Assembly (NCBI GenBank): GCA_910584795.1
Contig: CAJUBZ010000001.1
Coordinates: 200,884 to 264,883, forward strand
Source: an uncultured Eubacterium sp.
Lineage (GTDB): Bacteria > Bacillota > Clostridia > Lachnospirales > Lachnospiraceae
DNA: 64,000 nt
Direction: 5' to 3'
Positions 17,134 through 23,908 of this stretch are shown here, piece by piece. Within the stretch, counting starts at the first letter, position 1. Each line of letters opens with the position of its first letter. Position numbers and translations under genes: made by a program. The notes beneath the pieces are model-generated. The model worked only from the letters and a program-made list of their open reading frames with translations. It was not told the origin of the DNA and made no database searches.

Positions 17134-17478
17134 TTATTTAACTAATTCTTTTACCTTTGCAGCCTTACCAACTCTGCTTCTGATGTAGTTCAGTTTTGCA
17201 CGTCTTACTTTACCCTGTCTAACTACTTCAATCTTTGCAATTGTTGGTGAATATAATGGCCAAGTTCTTTCAACTCCGATTCCGTTTGAGTTCTTTCTTA
17301 CTGTGAATGTAGCTCTGTTGCTTCCACCCTGCTTTTTAATTACAAGTCCTTCAAAAACCTGAACTCTTTCTCTGTTACCTTCAACGATTTTAGCGTGAAC
17401 TTTAATTGTGTCACCTACGTTAAATGGTGTAACTTCTTTAATCTGAGCTGCCTCAATTTCTTTAATTAATTCCTGCAT
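17134..17478 (-). CDS. rplS: 50S ribosomal protein L19
   Basis: L19 sits at the 30S-50S interface. The 114-residue sequence has the family blocks VGDTIKVHAKIVEG, RVQVFEGLVIKKQ, GVERTWPLYSP and the basic RRAKLNYIRSR tail. AAGGAGG is 6 nt before the ATG. In most Firmicutes rplS directly follows trmD; here a 2.8-kb interval with two accessory genes separates them and rplS has its own promoter and leader. Confidence 0.98.
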   Translation of the reverse strand: MQELIKEIEAAQIKEVTPFNVGDTIKVHAKIVEGNRERVQVFEGLVIKKQGGSNRATFTVRKNSNGIGVERTWPLYSPTIAKIEVVRQGKVRRAKLNYIRSRVGKAAKVKELVK

Positions 17479-17582
17479 AATATCCTCCTTATTTATTCCG
17501 ATGTTCTTAATGTATATTACAACAGAGGACCATCATTTTTATGCGAGTAATATGTCTTCGATAAATATCTTGACATATAGCA
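17479..17582 (-). ncRNA. Candidate L19-type mRNA leader of rplS
   Basis: The roughly 100-nt leader between the predicted start (about 17582) and the ATG holds a 7-bp hairpin (atatgtc 17550-17556 with gacatat 17572-17578) and a segment, AUGAUGGUCCUC (17536-17525), that can pair with the ribosome site and start GAGGAUAUUAU. An L19-type ribosomal protein leader is known in low-GC Gram-positives. A covariance model search would decide; the assignment is inferred from position and pairing. Confidence 0.45.
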
Positions 17583-17588
17583 TTTGCT

Positions 17589-17617
17589 ATATTAACATAA
17601 GTTTTCCTTTTTATCAA
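17589..17617 (-). promoter_or_regulatory. Sigma A promoter of rplS
   Basis: TTGATA (17617-17612) and TAATAT (17594-17589) on the minus strand are 17 bp apart. Its presence shows that rplS is expressed independently of trmD here. Confidence 0.65.
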
Positions 17618-17718
17618 GAGTTTTTATGAAATAATTAATTTTCGGTTAATTTTCATTCGCATAAATTATGTTTTTTAGCCAATACCCACATATATGGAAT
17701 AAATTTTCTAAGTGAATA

Positions 17719-18867
17719 TTATTTTTTTATTCTAACTTTTCTTACCTTTGACCATTTCCCATAAATCTTTTTCTTTCCATTTAACTTATAAGCACGTACC
17801 TTTACGTATAATGTCTTCTTATTTTTTAGTTTCTTTGATATAACTGTTACACTTGTCTTCTTGACAAACTTCTTAACAATTGCCTTTTTATTCTTCGAAG
17901 CATTCTTCTTTGTTTTGTAGATTGCCACCTGATACCCTTTAGCCCCACGAATCTTTTTCAGTGAAAGTTTAACTTTCTTAGACACTTTCTTTTTCACTGT
18001 AATCTTCTTAATCTTAGCCTTTCCCGGAGCCATTACTGATGTTGTTTCCTGCACTGGATTATAATCTCGCAAATCTGCCACTTCGTCTGATAAAAGTACC
18101 CAGTCATAATCTAACTTATTTTGATACATCTCCATATCCCTTATATTTACTTTTTCAAACAATTCTTCTGACTTAATTTCTTGCTCCAGTTTTCCGTTTC
18201 CTGCATAAACATGCTCACCATCAAAATCATATTGAGAGCATATCAATGCATTACTTCTTCCCTCTGGAAGATGTGCCTGCTCTAAAGAATTTTTTATAAA
18301 CACTTTTGAATTTTTTACAGATAGTGTTCCTCCACAATAAATTCCAGCCGTATTGGAATGAATCGTCACCCCCTCAATTGATACATTGACATTGGTATCA
18401 GTATCAATTAGATAACTGCCATTTTCAAGATTCAGAGTTCCATCTCCAGTTATATTTACATTAACCTCGCTCTTCTTCTCAAGGCTACTAACGAATATGC
18501 CACCGTTTATATAACAACAATGATCATACTTACTTGTAGTCATCGTGTTGTTTCCTTTTATAACAATATTTAATGTCCGATCTCCTCTATATGTGATAAA
18601 TCCGTCCCATGTAGGTCCTCCTCCAGATTCGAAATTACAGTTTTCTAAGGTGACTGTATTGGTACTTTCATCATATTCAACCCCTGGAAGCATATATGGA
18701 CTATATGAAACCGCAAATTTTCCCATCAAGCATATGCCATCTACATATAAACTCTCTGTCGCTTGATATCCCTGAGTCACATTCTCACCGGTTTGCGCTC
18801 CATAAACCATAGTACTCATTATCAATATCATAATAAATTGTGACAAACAAACTAATATTTTTTTCAT
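17719..18867 (-). CDS. Secreted beta-helix-like surface protein with Lys-rich Fn3-like C-terminus
   Basis: Not a recognised enzyme. An N-terminal signal peptide (MKKILVCLSQFIMILIMSTM, cleavage probably after VYGA near 23) shows export. Residues about 35-210 are built of short repeated strands with Asn/Thr/Gly turns (VTLENCNF, LNIVIKGNNTM, VNVNITGDGTLNL, VNVSIEGVTIHS, LSVKNSKVFI), the look of a parallel beta-helix. Residues about 285-382 form a very Lys-rich domain with RGAKGYQVAIYK and YGKWSKVRKVRI, typical of Fn3-like wall modules of Lachnospiraceae. It follows the propeller gene by 17 bp, so the two are probably co-transcribed. Function unknown. Confidence 0.75.
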   Translation of the reverse strand: MKKILVCLSQFIMILIMSTMVYGAQTGENVTQGYQATESLYVDGICLMGKFAVSYSPYMLPGVEYDESTNTVTLENCNFESGGGPTWDGFITYRGDRTLNIVIKGNNTMTTSKYDHCCYINGGIFVSSLEKKSEVNVNITGDGTLNLENGSYLIDTDTNVNVSIEGVTIHSNTAGIYCGGTLSVKNSKVFIKNSLEQAHLPEGRSNALICSQYDFDGEHVYAGNGKLEQEIKSEELFEKVNIRDMEMYQNKLDYDWVLLSDEVADLRDYNPVQETTSVMAPGKAKIKKITVKKKVSKKVKLSLKKIRGAKGYQVAIYKTKKNASKNKKAIVKKFVKKTSVTVISKKLKNKKTLYVKVRAYKLNGKKKIYGKWSKVRKVRIKK

Positions 18868-18884
18868 ATCCTCTTTTCCTTCCT

Positions 18885-20039
18885 CTAATCAACTAAATAT
18901 GTCACATTCAATTCAAACCAATCACTACTACTGATTGAAGTTAAACTTGTCGCATATATTAAGATTCTACCATCTGTAGCTATTTCAAATCTTGCAAAAT
19001 TTTTGCCGGAACACGCTCCAATTACTCTCATATAATGGCTAGGTGTATATCCTGATGGAAGAAGTGCAACAACCTTGCTTCCAACTTCTGTAATATTTGT
19101 TATACATATGGTGCATTGTACAAGGTTTCCTCTCCTCTTAACATAATTAATACCATTTAATATTTTTGCATTACTATTTACATTCATTTTTTCTTTTATT
19201 TCTTTGCTTATAGCCACCCCTGCTGTTGCCCCCACCTCAACAGATAATAAATCTGTTACATCTCTACAGTCTAAAATATTAAATGATAATAATTCACTAA
19301 TGCATCTTCCTTTCTGATCTTCATATACCTTTCCTATAATAAAATCACCATCTTTAGTTAATGCCAATCCTTCAGATTCGATGCTTCCACCTACCGAAAA
19401 ATTTTTAAGATAACGTCCTTCAATATCAAACACAACTATTTTTTCAAAATACAATAAAAATAATTTTCCATCATAATATTCTAAACATTGAAATGTATTC
19501 TTATAACTATTTACACCATATTGAATAAGCGAAAATTCAGACAATATTTCAAACGAACTATTAAGAACAGCTATTTTATTATCTGACATTGCTATATAGT
19601 ATCGATTATTTATTTCATCATATGTAATTCCATATATACAATTGTTAGTGTCTGTTCCTACGTGTATTTCCCTCTCTTTGGCAAATGTTGAAACGTTTAA
19701 CACATATATCAAGTTTTTATCCAAAGTACTATTTTTACAATACATTGGCGTTAAATATAATTTATTTGTTACCGGGTTATAAGTTATATCATTAACATGA
19801 CCATACTTTAAATTTGTCACACAACTTATCCGTTCCTTTGTTGAATAATTCAATTTTTCAATAGAACTTATTTCATTATTTCCCGAAGTATTTAAATTTG
19901 TAAAACATCTTACCAACGCATCCTCAGACTTTACATAACATATACTTTGCATCCAATATCGATCCGTGCTGTAAGTCGTTTTAAAACTCCTAAAATTAAC
20001 ACAATCCGTACATTTCATCATAAATTCATCATTTGTCAT
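18885..20039 (-). CDS. Beta-propeller-like protein with phage tail-fibre-like C-terminus
   Basis: Not recognised as a known gene. The start is the ATG at 20039 with AAAGGAG 7 nt upstream (384 residues). There is no signal peptide. Residues about 60-270 carry repeated strands with an Asp/Asn-rich turn (DITYNPVTNKLYL, GITYDEINNRYYIA, CLEYYDGKLFLLY, GLALTKDGDFIIG), suggesting a beta-propeller. The last 100 residues contain LLPSGYTPSHYMRV and FEIATDGRILIYAT, a pattern seen in receptor-binding ends of siphophage tail proteins. No other phage gene lies nearby. It probably forms an operon with the secreted protein downstream. Confidence 0.65.
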   Translation of the reverse strand: MTNDEFMMKCTDCVNFRSFKTTYSTDRYWMQSICYVKSEDALVRCFTNLNTSGNNEISSIEKLNYSTKERISCVTNLKYGHVNDITYNPVTNKLYLTPMYCKNSTLDKNLIYVLNVSTFAKEREIHVGTDTNNCIYGITYDEINNRYYIAMSDNKIAVLNSSFEILSEFSLIQYGVNSYKNTFQCLEYYDGKLFLLYFEKIVVFDIEGRYLKNFSVGGSIESEGLALTKDGDFIIGKVYEDQKGRCISELLSFNILDCRDVTDLLSVEVGATAGVAISKEIKEKMNVNSNAKILNGINYVKRRGNLVQCTICITNITEVGSKVVALLPSGYTPSHYMRVIGACSGKNFARFEIATDGRILIYATSLTSISSSDWFELNVTYLVD

Positions 20040-20108
20040 AAGTAACTCCTTTCTCAACTTTAATTTAATAAGTAATTCGAAAATATAAATCCGTACATAT
20101 ATAAATAT

Positions 20109-20137
20109 ATTTTACTTTACATACTATGATAAATCAA
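20109..20137 (-). promoter_or_regulatory. Candidate promoter of the accessory islet
   Basis: TTGATT (20137-20132) and TAAAAT (20114-20109) are 17 bp apart on the minus strand, about 70 bp upstream of the propeller gene. Confidence 0.5.
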
Positions 20138-20192
20138 CCAAAAGTAATGTGTATTATTTTAATAGTAAAATATTCAATATGATTACAGTAAA

Positions 20193-20260
20193 AAAAGAAC
20201 ATTCCTTTCCTAAAAAGCCATAGTAAATAGATATACTCTTATAAGAAAAAATGTTCTTTT
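20193..20260 (-). terminator. Terminator downstream of trmD
   Basis: An 11-bp perfect stem (aaaagaacatt with aatgttctttt) closes a 46-nt loop; on the minus strand it ends in seven T. It closes the ylxM-to-trmD operon and isolates it from the islet promoter. Confidence 0.65.
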
Positions 20261-20282
20261 CTGCATAAAATAACATTTAGTA

Positions 20283-21020
20283 TTATTCTTTATTTTTTTT
20301 TAACTTTTTTATAAATTTAATATCTTCTTTTGTCAAGTTTGCACTTTCCATTAAATCCGGTCGTCTTTCCATTGTTCTAAAAATAGACTGCTCTCTTCTC
20401 CATTGATCTACTTTTGGATGATTACCTGATAAAAGTATCGGTGGAACTTCTCGTCCCATAAATTCCGCAGGTCGTGTGTACTGGGGATATTCCAAAAGAT
20501 TATCATGAAAAGACTCAAACTCTGCTGACACATCATTGTTAAGCACTCCTGGTACTAATCTTGAGATTGCATCAATCATTACCATAGAAGGTAACTCTCC
20601 ACCTGTTAACACATAATCTCCAATGGACACATGATCTGTTACAATCATATCAAGAACTCTCTCGTCAATTCCTTCATAATGTCCACATAGAAAAACCAAA
20701 TCTTTTTCTTTTGAAAAATCTTCTGCCATGTCTTGATTAAACACCCTTCCTTGTGGTGTCAGATAAACAACTCTTGGCCTATATCCTATCTCTTCCACAA
20801 CAGCCTCGTAACTTCTATATACCGGTCCCGGCTGCATAACCATACCGGCACCACCACCATAGGGATAATCATCTACCTGTCCATATTTATTTCCGGCATA
20901 ATCCCTAATATTCACTGTATTTAAACCAATCAATCCTTTGTCTATTGCTCTTCCTGTAATACTGGTACAAATACCTTGTTCAATCATATCCGGAAAGAGT
21001 GTTAATACATGAAAATTCAT
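20283..21020 (-). CDS. trmD: tRNA (guanine-37-N1)-methyltransferase
   Basis: TrmD makes m1G37 in tRNAs that read CNN codons and prevents +1 frameshifting. The 245-residue protein has the trefoil-knot SAM site, seen as LCGHYEGIDER and IGDYVLTGGELP, plus the N-terminal NFHVLTLFPDM. The start overlaps the rimM stop as TAATG. It is the last gene of the ylxM-ffh-rpsP-khpA-rimM-trmD operon; rplS, its usual next partner, is displaced. Confidence 0.98.
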   Translation of the reverse strand: MNFHVLTLFPDMIEQGICTSITGRAIDKGLIGLNTVNIRDYAGNKYGQVDDYPYGGGAGMVMQPGPVYRSYEAVVEEIGYRPRVVYLTPQGRVFNQDMAEDFSKEKDLVFLCGHYEGIDERVLDMIVTDHVSIGDYVLTGGELPSMVMIDAISRLVPGVLNNDVSAEFESFHDNLLEYPQYTRPAEFMGREVPPILLSGNHPKVDQWRREQSIFRTMERRPDLMESANLTKEDIKFIKKLKKNKE

Positions 21021-21529
21021 TAATCTAATAATCCTTTCATAATATGTACCTTAATCACTTTATTTTCAATATCTTTTTTCAGTACACATTCATCTATCAC
21101 CGGCAATAATACTTCTATTCCGTCCTTTGTTTTTACGACATAAACTCCATTAGCACCGGTTTGAAGTACATCCACCAATTCTCCAAAATCCTCTCCCTCA
21201 TCTGTAATTATCTTACAGCCTACAAGGTCCACAATAAAATGCTCGCCTTCTCCTAACGGAATAGCATTCTCTCTTGTAACCAGCAGATCCATCCCCTTAT
21301 AAGGGATTACCATATCCATATTATGAAACTGCTCAAACTTTAAAATTACCATGTTTTTAAAGTATTTCACACTGGTCACATTTACATTTATATATTCTTT
21401 TCCTGTATCGATTACAGCTTCTTTTAAATAATCAAATCTTTTGATATCATCAGTCGTAGGGTAAACTTTTACCTCTCCACGTACTCCATGTGTATTACTG
21501 ATAACACCAACTCTTAAATACTTTTCCAT
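21020..21529 (-). CDS. rimM: 16S rRNA processing protein RimM
   Basis: RimM helps 30S head assembly and binds S19. The ATG at 21529, with AAGGTG just upstream, gives 169 residues; two earlier in-frame ATGs lack a ribosome site. The N-terminal domain has LRVGVISNTHGVRGEVKVYP and the PRC-barrel C-terminal half includes DLVGCKIITDEGEDFG. A 12-bp hairpin (21551-21578) lies just upstream of the ribosome site. Confidence 0.95.
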   Translation of the reverse strand: MEKYLRVGVISNTHGVRGEVKVYPTTDDIKRFDYLKEAVIDTGKEYINVNVTSVKYFKNMVILKFEQFHNMDMVIPYKGMDLLVTRENAIPLGEGEHFIVDLVGCKIITDEGEDFGELVDVLQTGANGVYVVKTKDGIEVLLPVIDECVLKKDIENKVIKVHIMKGLLD

Positions 21530-21550
21530 ATACACCTTTTCCATATACAT

Positions 21551-21578
21551 AACAAGGCTGGAATTATCCAGCCTTGTT
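21551..21578 (-). promoter_or_regulatory. Hairpin between khpA and rimM
   Basis: A perfect 12-bp stem (aacaaggctgga with tccagccttgtt) and 4-nt loop occur 15 nt upstream of the rimM ribosome site. There is no T run after it, so it is not a standard terminator. It may protect an RNA end, slow translation of rimM-trmD or mark a processing site. Confidence 0.6.
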
Positions 21579-21598
21579 GCACTTGTATTAAAGTGAAC

Positions 21599-21826
21599 TT
21601 ATTGAATTTCTACTTTAACTTTTTTATCGCATTTTGAAGATGCAGCTTTTACAACAGAACGAATCGCTTTTGCAATTCTTCCCTGCTTTCCAATTACCTT
21701 GCCCATATCGTCCTGAGCAACATGCAATGTAACAAGAATCTCTCTGTCATTTTCTGTCTCTGTAACTACAACTTCATCAGGAGAGTCAACAAGTGCTTTT
21801 GCAATTGTTTCTACCAATTCTTTCAT
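21599..21826 (-). CDS. khpA: KH-domain RNA-binding protein KhpA (YlqC)
   Basis: A 75-residue single KH-domain protein; in Firmicutes KhpA partners KhpB (Jag) and affects cell division and sRNA-mRNA handling. The KH signature is GKVIGKQGRIAKAIRSVV (about 46-63) with the GxxG loop KQGR. The position between rpsP and rimM is the conserved one. GGAGGG lies upstream of the ATG. Confidence 0.94.
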   Translation of the reverse strand: MKELVETIAKALVDSPDEVVVTETENDREILVTLHVAQDDMGKVIGKQGRIAKAIRSVVKAASSKCDKKVKVEIQ

Positions 21827-21843
21827 GAATTTACCCTCCGATA

Positions 21844-22089
21844 TTATTTTTCAATTCCGGCAATCTTTAAAAGCTTTCCAACTGTCTCTGTTGGCTGTGC
21901 TCCGTTTGCTAACCATTTTTTTGCAGCTTCTTCATTTACATCGAATACGCTTGGCTCCTGATTTGGATCATATGTTCCAATCTCTTCAATGAATCTACCA
22001 TCTCTAGGTGATCTTGAGTCAGCAACTACAATTCTGTAGATAGGATGTCTCTTCTTACCCATTCTCTTTAATCTCATCTTTACTGCCAT
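21844..22089 (-). CDS. rpsP: 30S ribosomal protein S16
   Basis: S16 is an early 30S assembly protein. The 81-residue sequence begins MAVKMRLKRMGKKRHPIYR, followed by VVADSRSPRDGRFIEEIGTY, both diagnostic. GGAGG is present before the ATG. It lies 41 bp after ffh in the signal-recognition/ribosome operon. Confidence 0.98.
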   Translation of the reverse strand: MAVKMRLKRMGKKRHPIYRIVVADSRSPRDGRFIEEIGTYDPNQEPSVFDVNEEAAKKWLANGAQPTETVGKLLKIAGIEK

Positions 22090-22130
22090 TTCTTCTTTAC
22101 CTCCGTAAAATAAAATTCTAATATATATGT

Positions 22131-23480
22131 TTAAAAGCCAAAAGGCATTTTAAATCCACCTCTGCGTTTTCCTTTTCCCCCCATCATGCCAGGCATGCTT
22201 TTCATCATTTTTCTTGCCTGTTCAAACTGTTTTACCAGTTTGTTCACTTCACTGATATCCACGCCTGCTCCTTTTGCAATACGCTGCTTTCTGGAAGGAT
22301 TCATAAGATCCGGATTTCCTCTTTCAGCTCTTGTCATGGAATAAATGATAGCCTCGATTTTTCCTAACTGTTTTTCATCAGGAAGCATATCCTCTTTAAT
22401 CTGACCTCCAACTCCCGGAATCATGCTGAGAAGTGAAGACAAACCTCCCATGTTCTTAATCTGCCCCATATATTCCAGATAGTCATCAAATGTAAACTGA
22501 GCTTTTCTGAGCCTCTGTTCCATTTCCTTAGCTTTATCTTCATCAATTGCCTGTTCTGCTTTTTCTATTAATGATAAAACATCACCCATACCTAAAATAC
22601 GGGAAGCCATTCGGTCAGGATAAAACTGTTCTAAATCGGATAACTTTTCTCCCATACCAATATACAATATTGGCTTTCCTGTTACTGCTTTAATAGATAA
22701 TGCAGCACCACCTCTGGTATCACCATCTAATTTTGTAACAATAATACCATCTATGCCGATTTTCTCATGAAATTCTTTGGCAACATTTACGGCATCCTGT
22801 CCGGTCATAGCATCTACTACCAAAACTGTCTGCGTTAATTCTATGTTATCCCTGATTTCCACAAGTTCGTTCATCATATCTTCATCTACATGTAAACGAC
22901 CTGCTGTATCTAATATAACAACATTGTTTCCATTTTTCTTTGCATGTTCTATGGCTGCTTTTGCAATGTTTAAAGGCTTTTGCTTATCTCCCATAGCAAA
23001 AACAGACACCTGTTGTTTCTCACCATTAATTTTTAACTGCTCAATCGCTGCAGGTCTATATACATCACATGCAGCAAGTAAAGGTTTCTTTCCTTTCGCT
23101 TTTAATTTTCCGGCAATTTTTGCAGTCGTTGTCGTTTTACCTGCACCCTGAAGACCCATCATCATAATAACAGTCACTTCATTATCCGGTAAGAGTTTTA
23201 ATTCTGTCGTTTCGGAACCCATTAAAGCTGTCAATTCTTCATTTACAATCTTAATAACCATCTGTCCCGGGGTGAGACTGGTCATAACATCCTGTCCGAC
23301 AGATCTCTCATTAACTGTTTTAATAAAATTCTTCACTACCTTAAAGTTAACATCTGCTTCTAACAAAGCAATCTTTACTTCTTTCAGCGCTAACTTTACA
23401 TCTTCCTCTGTAAGTCTGCCCTTACTTTTCAGATTTTTAAATATATTTTGTAATTTATCGGATAAGCTTTCAAATGCCAA
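22131..23480 (-). CDS. ffh: Signal recognition particle protein Ffh
   Basis: Ffh binds signal sequences of nascent membrane proteins and the 4.5S/scRNA. The 449-residue protein has the N domain, G domain (GLQGAGKTTTTAK, DTAGR, TKLDGD) and Met-rich M domain ending in a Lys/Gly-rich GGKGKRRGGF tail. The start is TTG (23480), with AGGAGGT at good spacing. It follows ylxM by 11 bp. Its receptor FtsY is encoded at 28073-28990. Confidence 0.98.
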   Translation of the reverse strand: MAFESLSDKLQNIFKNLKSKGRLTEEDVKLALKEVKIALLEADVNFKVVKNFIKTVNERSVGQDVMTSLTPGQMVIKIVNEELTALMGSETTELKLLPDNEVTVIMMMGLQGAGKTTTTAKIAGKLKAKGKKPLLAACDVYRPAAIEQLKINGEKQQVSVFAMGDKQKPLNIAKAAIEHAKKNGNNVVILDTAGRLHVDEDMMNELVEIRDNIELTQTVLVVDAMTGQDAVNVAKEFHEKIGIDGIIVTKLDGDTRGGAALSIKAVTGKPILYIGMGEKLSDLEQFYPDRMASRILGMGDVLSLIEKAEQAIDEDKAKEMEQRLRKAQFTFDDYLEYMGQIKNMGGLSSLLSMIPGVGGQIKEDMLPDEKQLGKIEAIIYSMTRAERGNPDLMNPSRKQRIAKGAGVDISEVNKLVKQFEQARKMMKSMPGMMGGKGKRRGGFKMPFGF

Positions 23481-23491
23481 AGCCCTACCTC

Positions 23492-23824
23492 CTAATAATT
23501 GTCTAATATTTCCTGTGCAATCACTTTAATCTTCGCTACACTGTCAGCATCTTTACTATCTGCCAACTGACATATCTGCTCCACATCATCCTTTGTTTTA
23601 GAAAATCTTTGTATTAAATGAAGTTTTTCCTCATAACCATTCAAGATTTTATCACATCTCTTAATCAGGTCGTGAACTCCCTGTCTGGATATTCCCCGCT
23701 CAATAGCAATCTCTCCAAGACTTAAATCGTTTAATATAAAATCTTCATATATTTCTTTTTGATGTTGTGTCAGCAATTCGCCATAAAAGTCGTATAACAG
23801 CGAACTCTTATAAATATCTTTCAT
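23492..23824 (-). CDS. ylxM: YlxM/p13-like DNA-binding protein
   Basis: A 110-residue helix-turn-helix protein of the YlxM family (UPF0122), a conserved partner of ffh; in streptococci it modulates SRP activity. The HTH region is LGEIAIERGISRQGVHDLI (about 43-62), similar to sigma region 4. AAGGTG lies 7 nt before the ATG. It is the first gene of the operon and its promoter overlaps the preceding terminator. Confidence 0.93.
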   Translation of the reverse strand: MKDIYKSSLLYDFYGELLTQHQKEIYEDFILNDLSLGEIAIERGISRQGVHDLIKRCDKILNGYEEKLHLIQRFSKTKDDVEQICQLADSKDADSVAKIKVIAQEILDNY

Positions 23825-23850
23825 ATGATTGCACCTTACCTACCTTTGGT

Positions 23851-23879
23851 ATACTACAATAAAAGAAATAAGGTGTCAA
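23851..23879 (-). promoter_or_regulatory. Promoter of the ylxM-ffh operon, embedded in a terminator
   Basis: TTGACA (23879-23874) and TAGTAT (23856-23851) lie 17 bp apart on the minus strand. The perfect -35 box is part of one arm of the terminator stem 23867-23902. Confidence 0.7.
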
Positions 23880-23902
23880 GTATTTTTTCTTGACACCTTA
23901 TT
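23867..23902 (-). terminator. Terminator downstream of the YfhO-family gene
   Basis: A perfect 14-bp stem (aataaggtgtcaag with cttgacaccttatt) with an 8-nt loop and T-rich tails on both sides. It ends the rnc-smc-ftsY-ilvA-yfhO run; the downstream arm doubles as the -35 region for ylxM. Confidence 0.85.
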
Positions 23903-23908
23903 TTTCTT

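Noticed and set aside
18885..20039. Prophage remnant
   Set aside because: Only one protein has a tail-like end; there is no integrase, terminase, capsid or attachment repeat in the interval.
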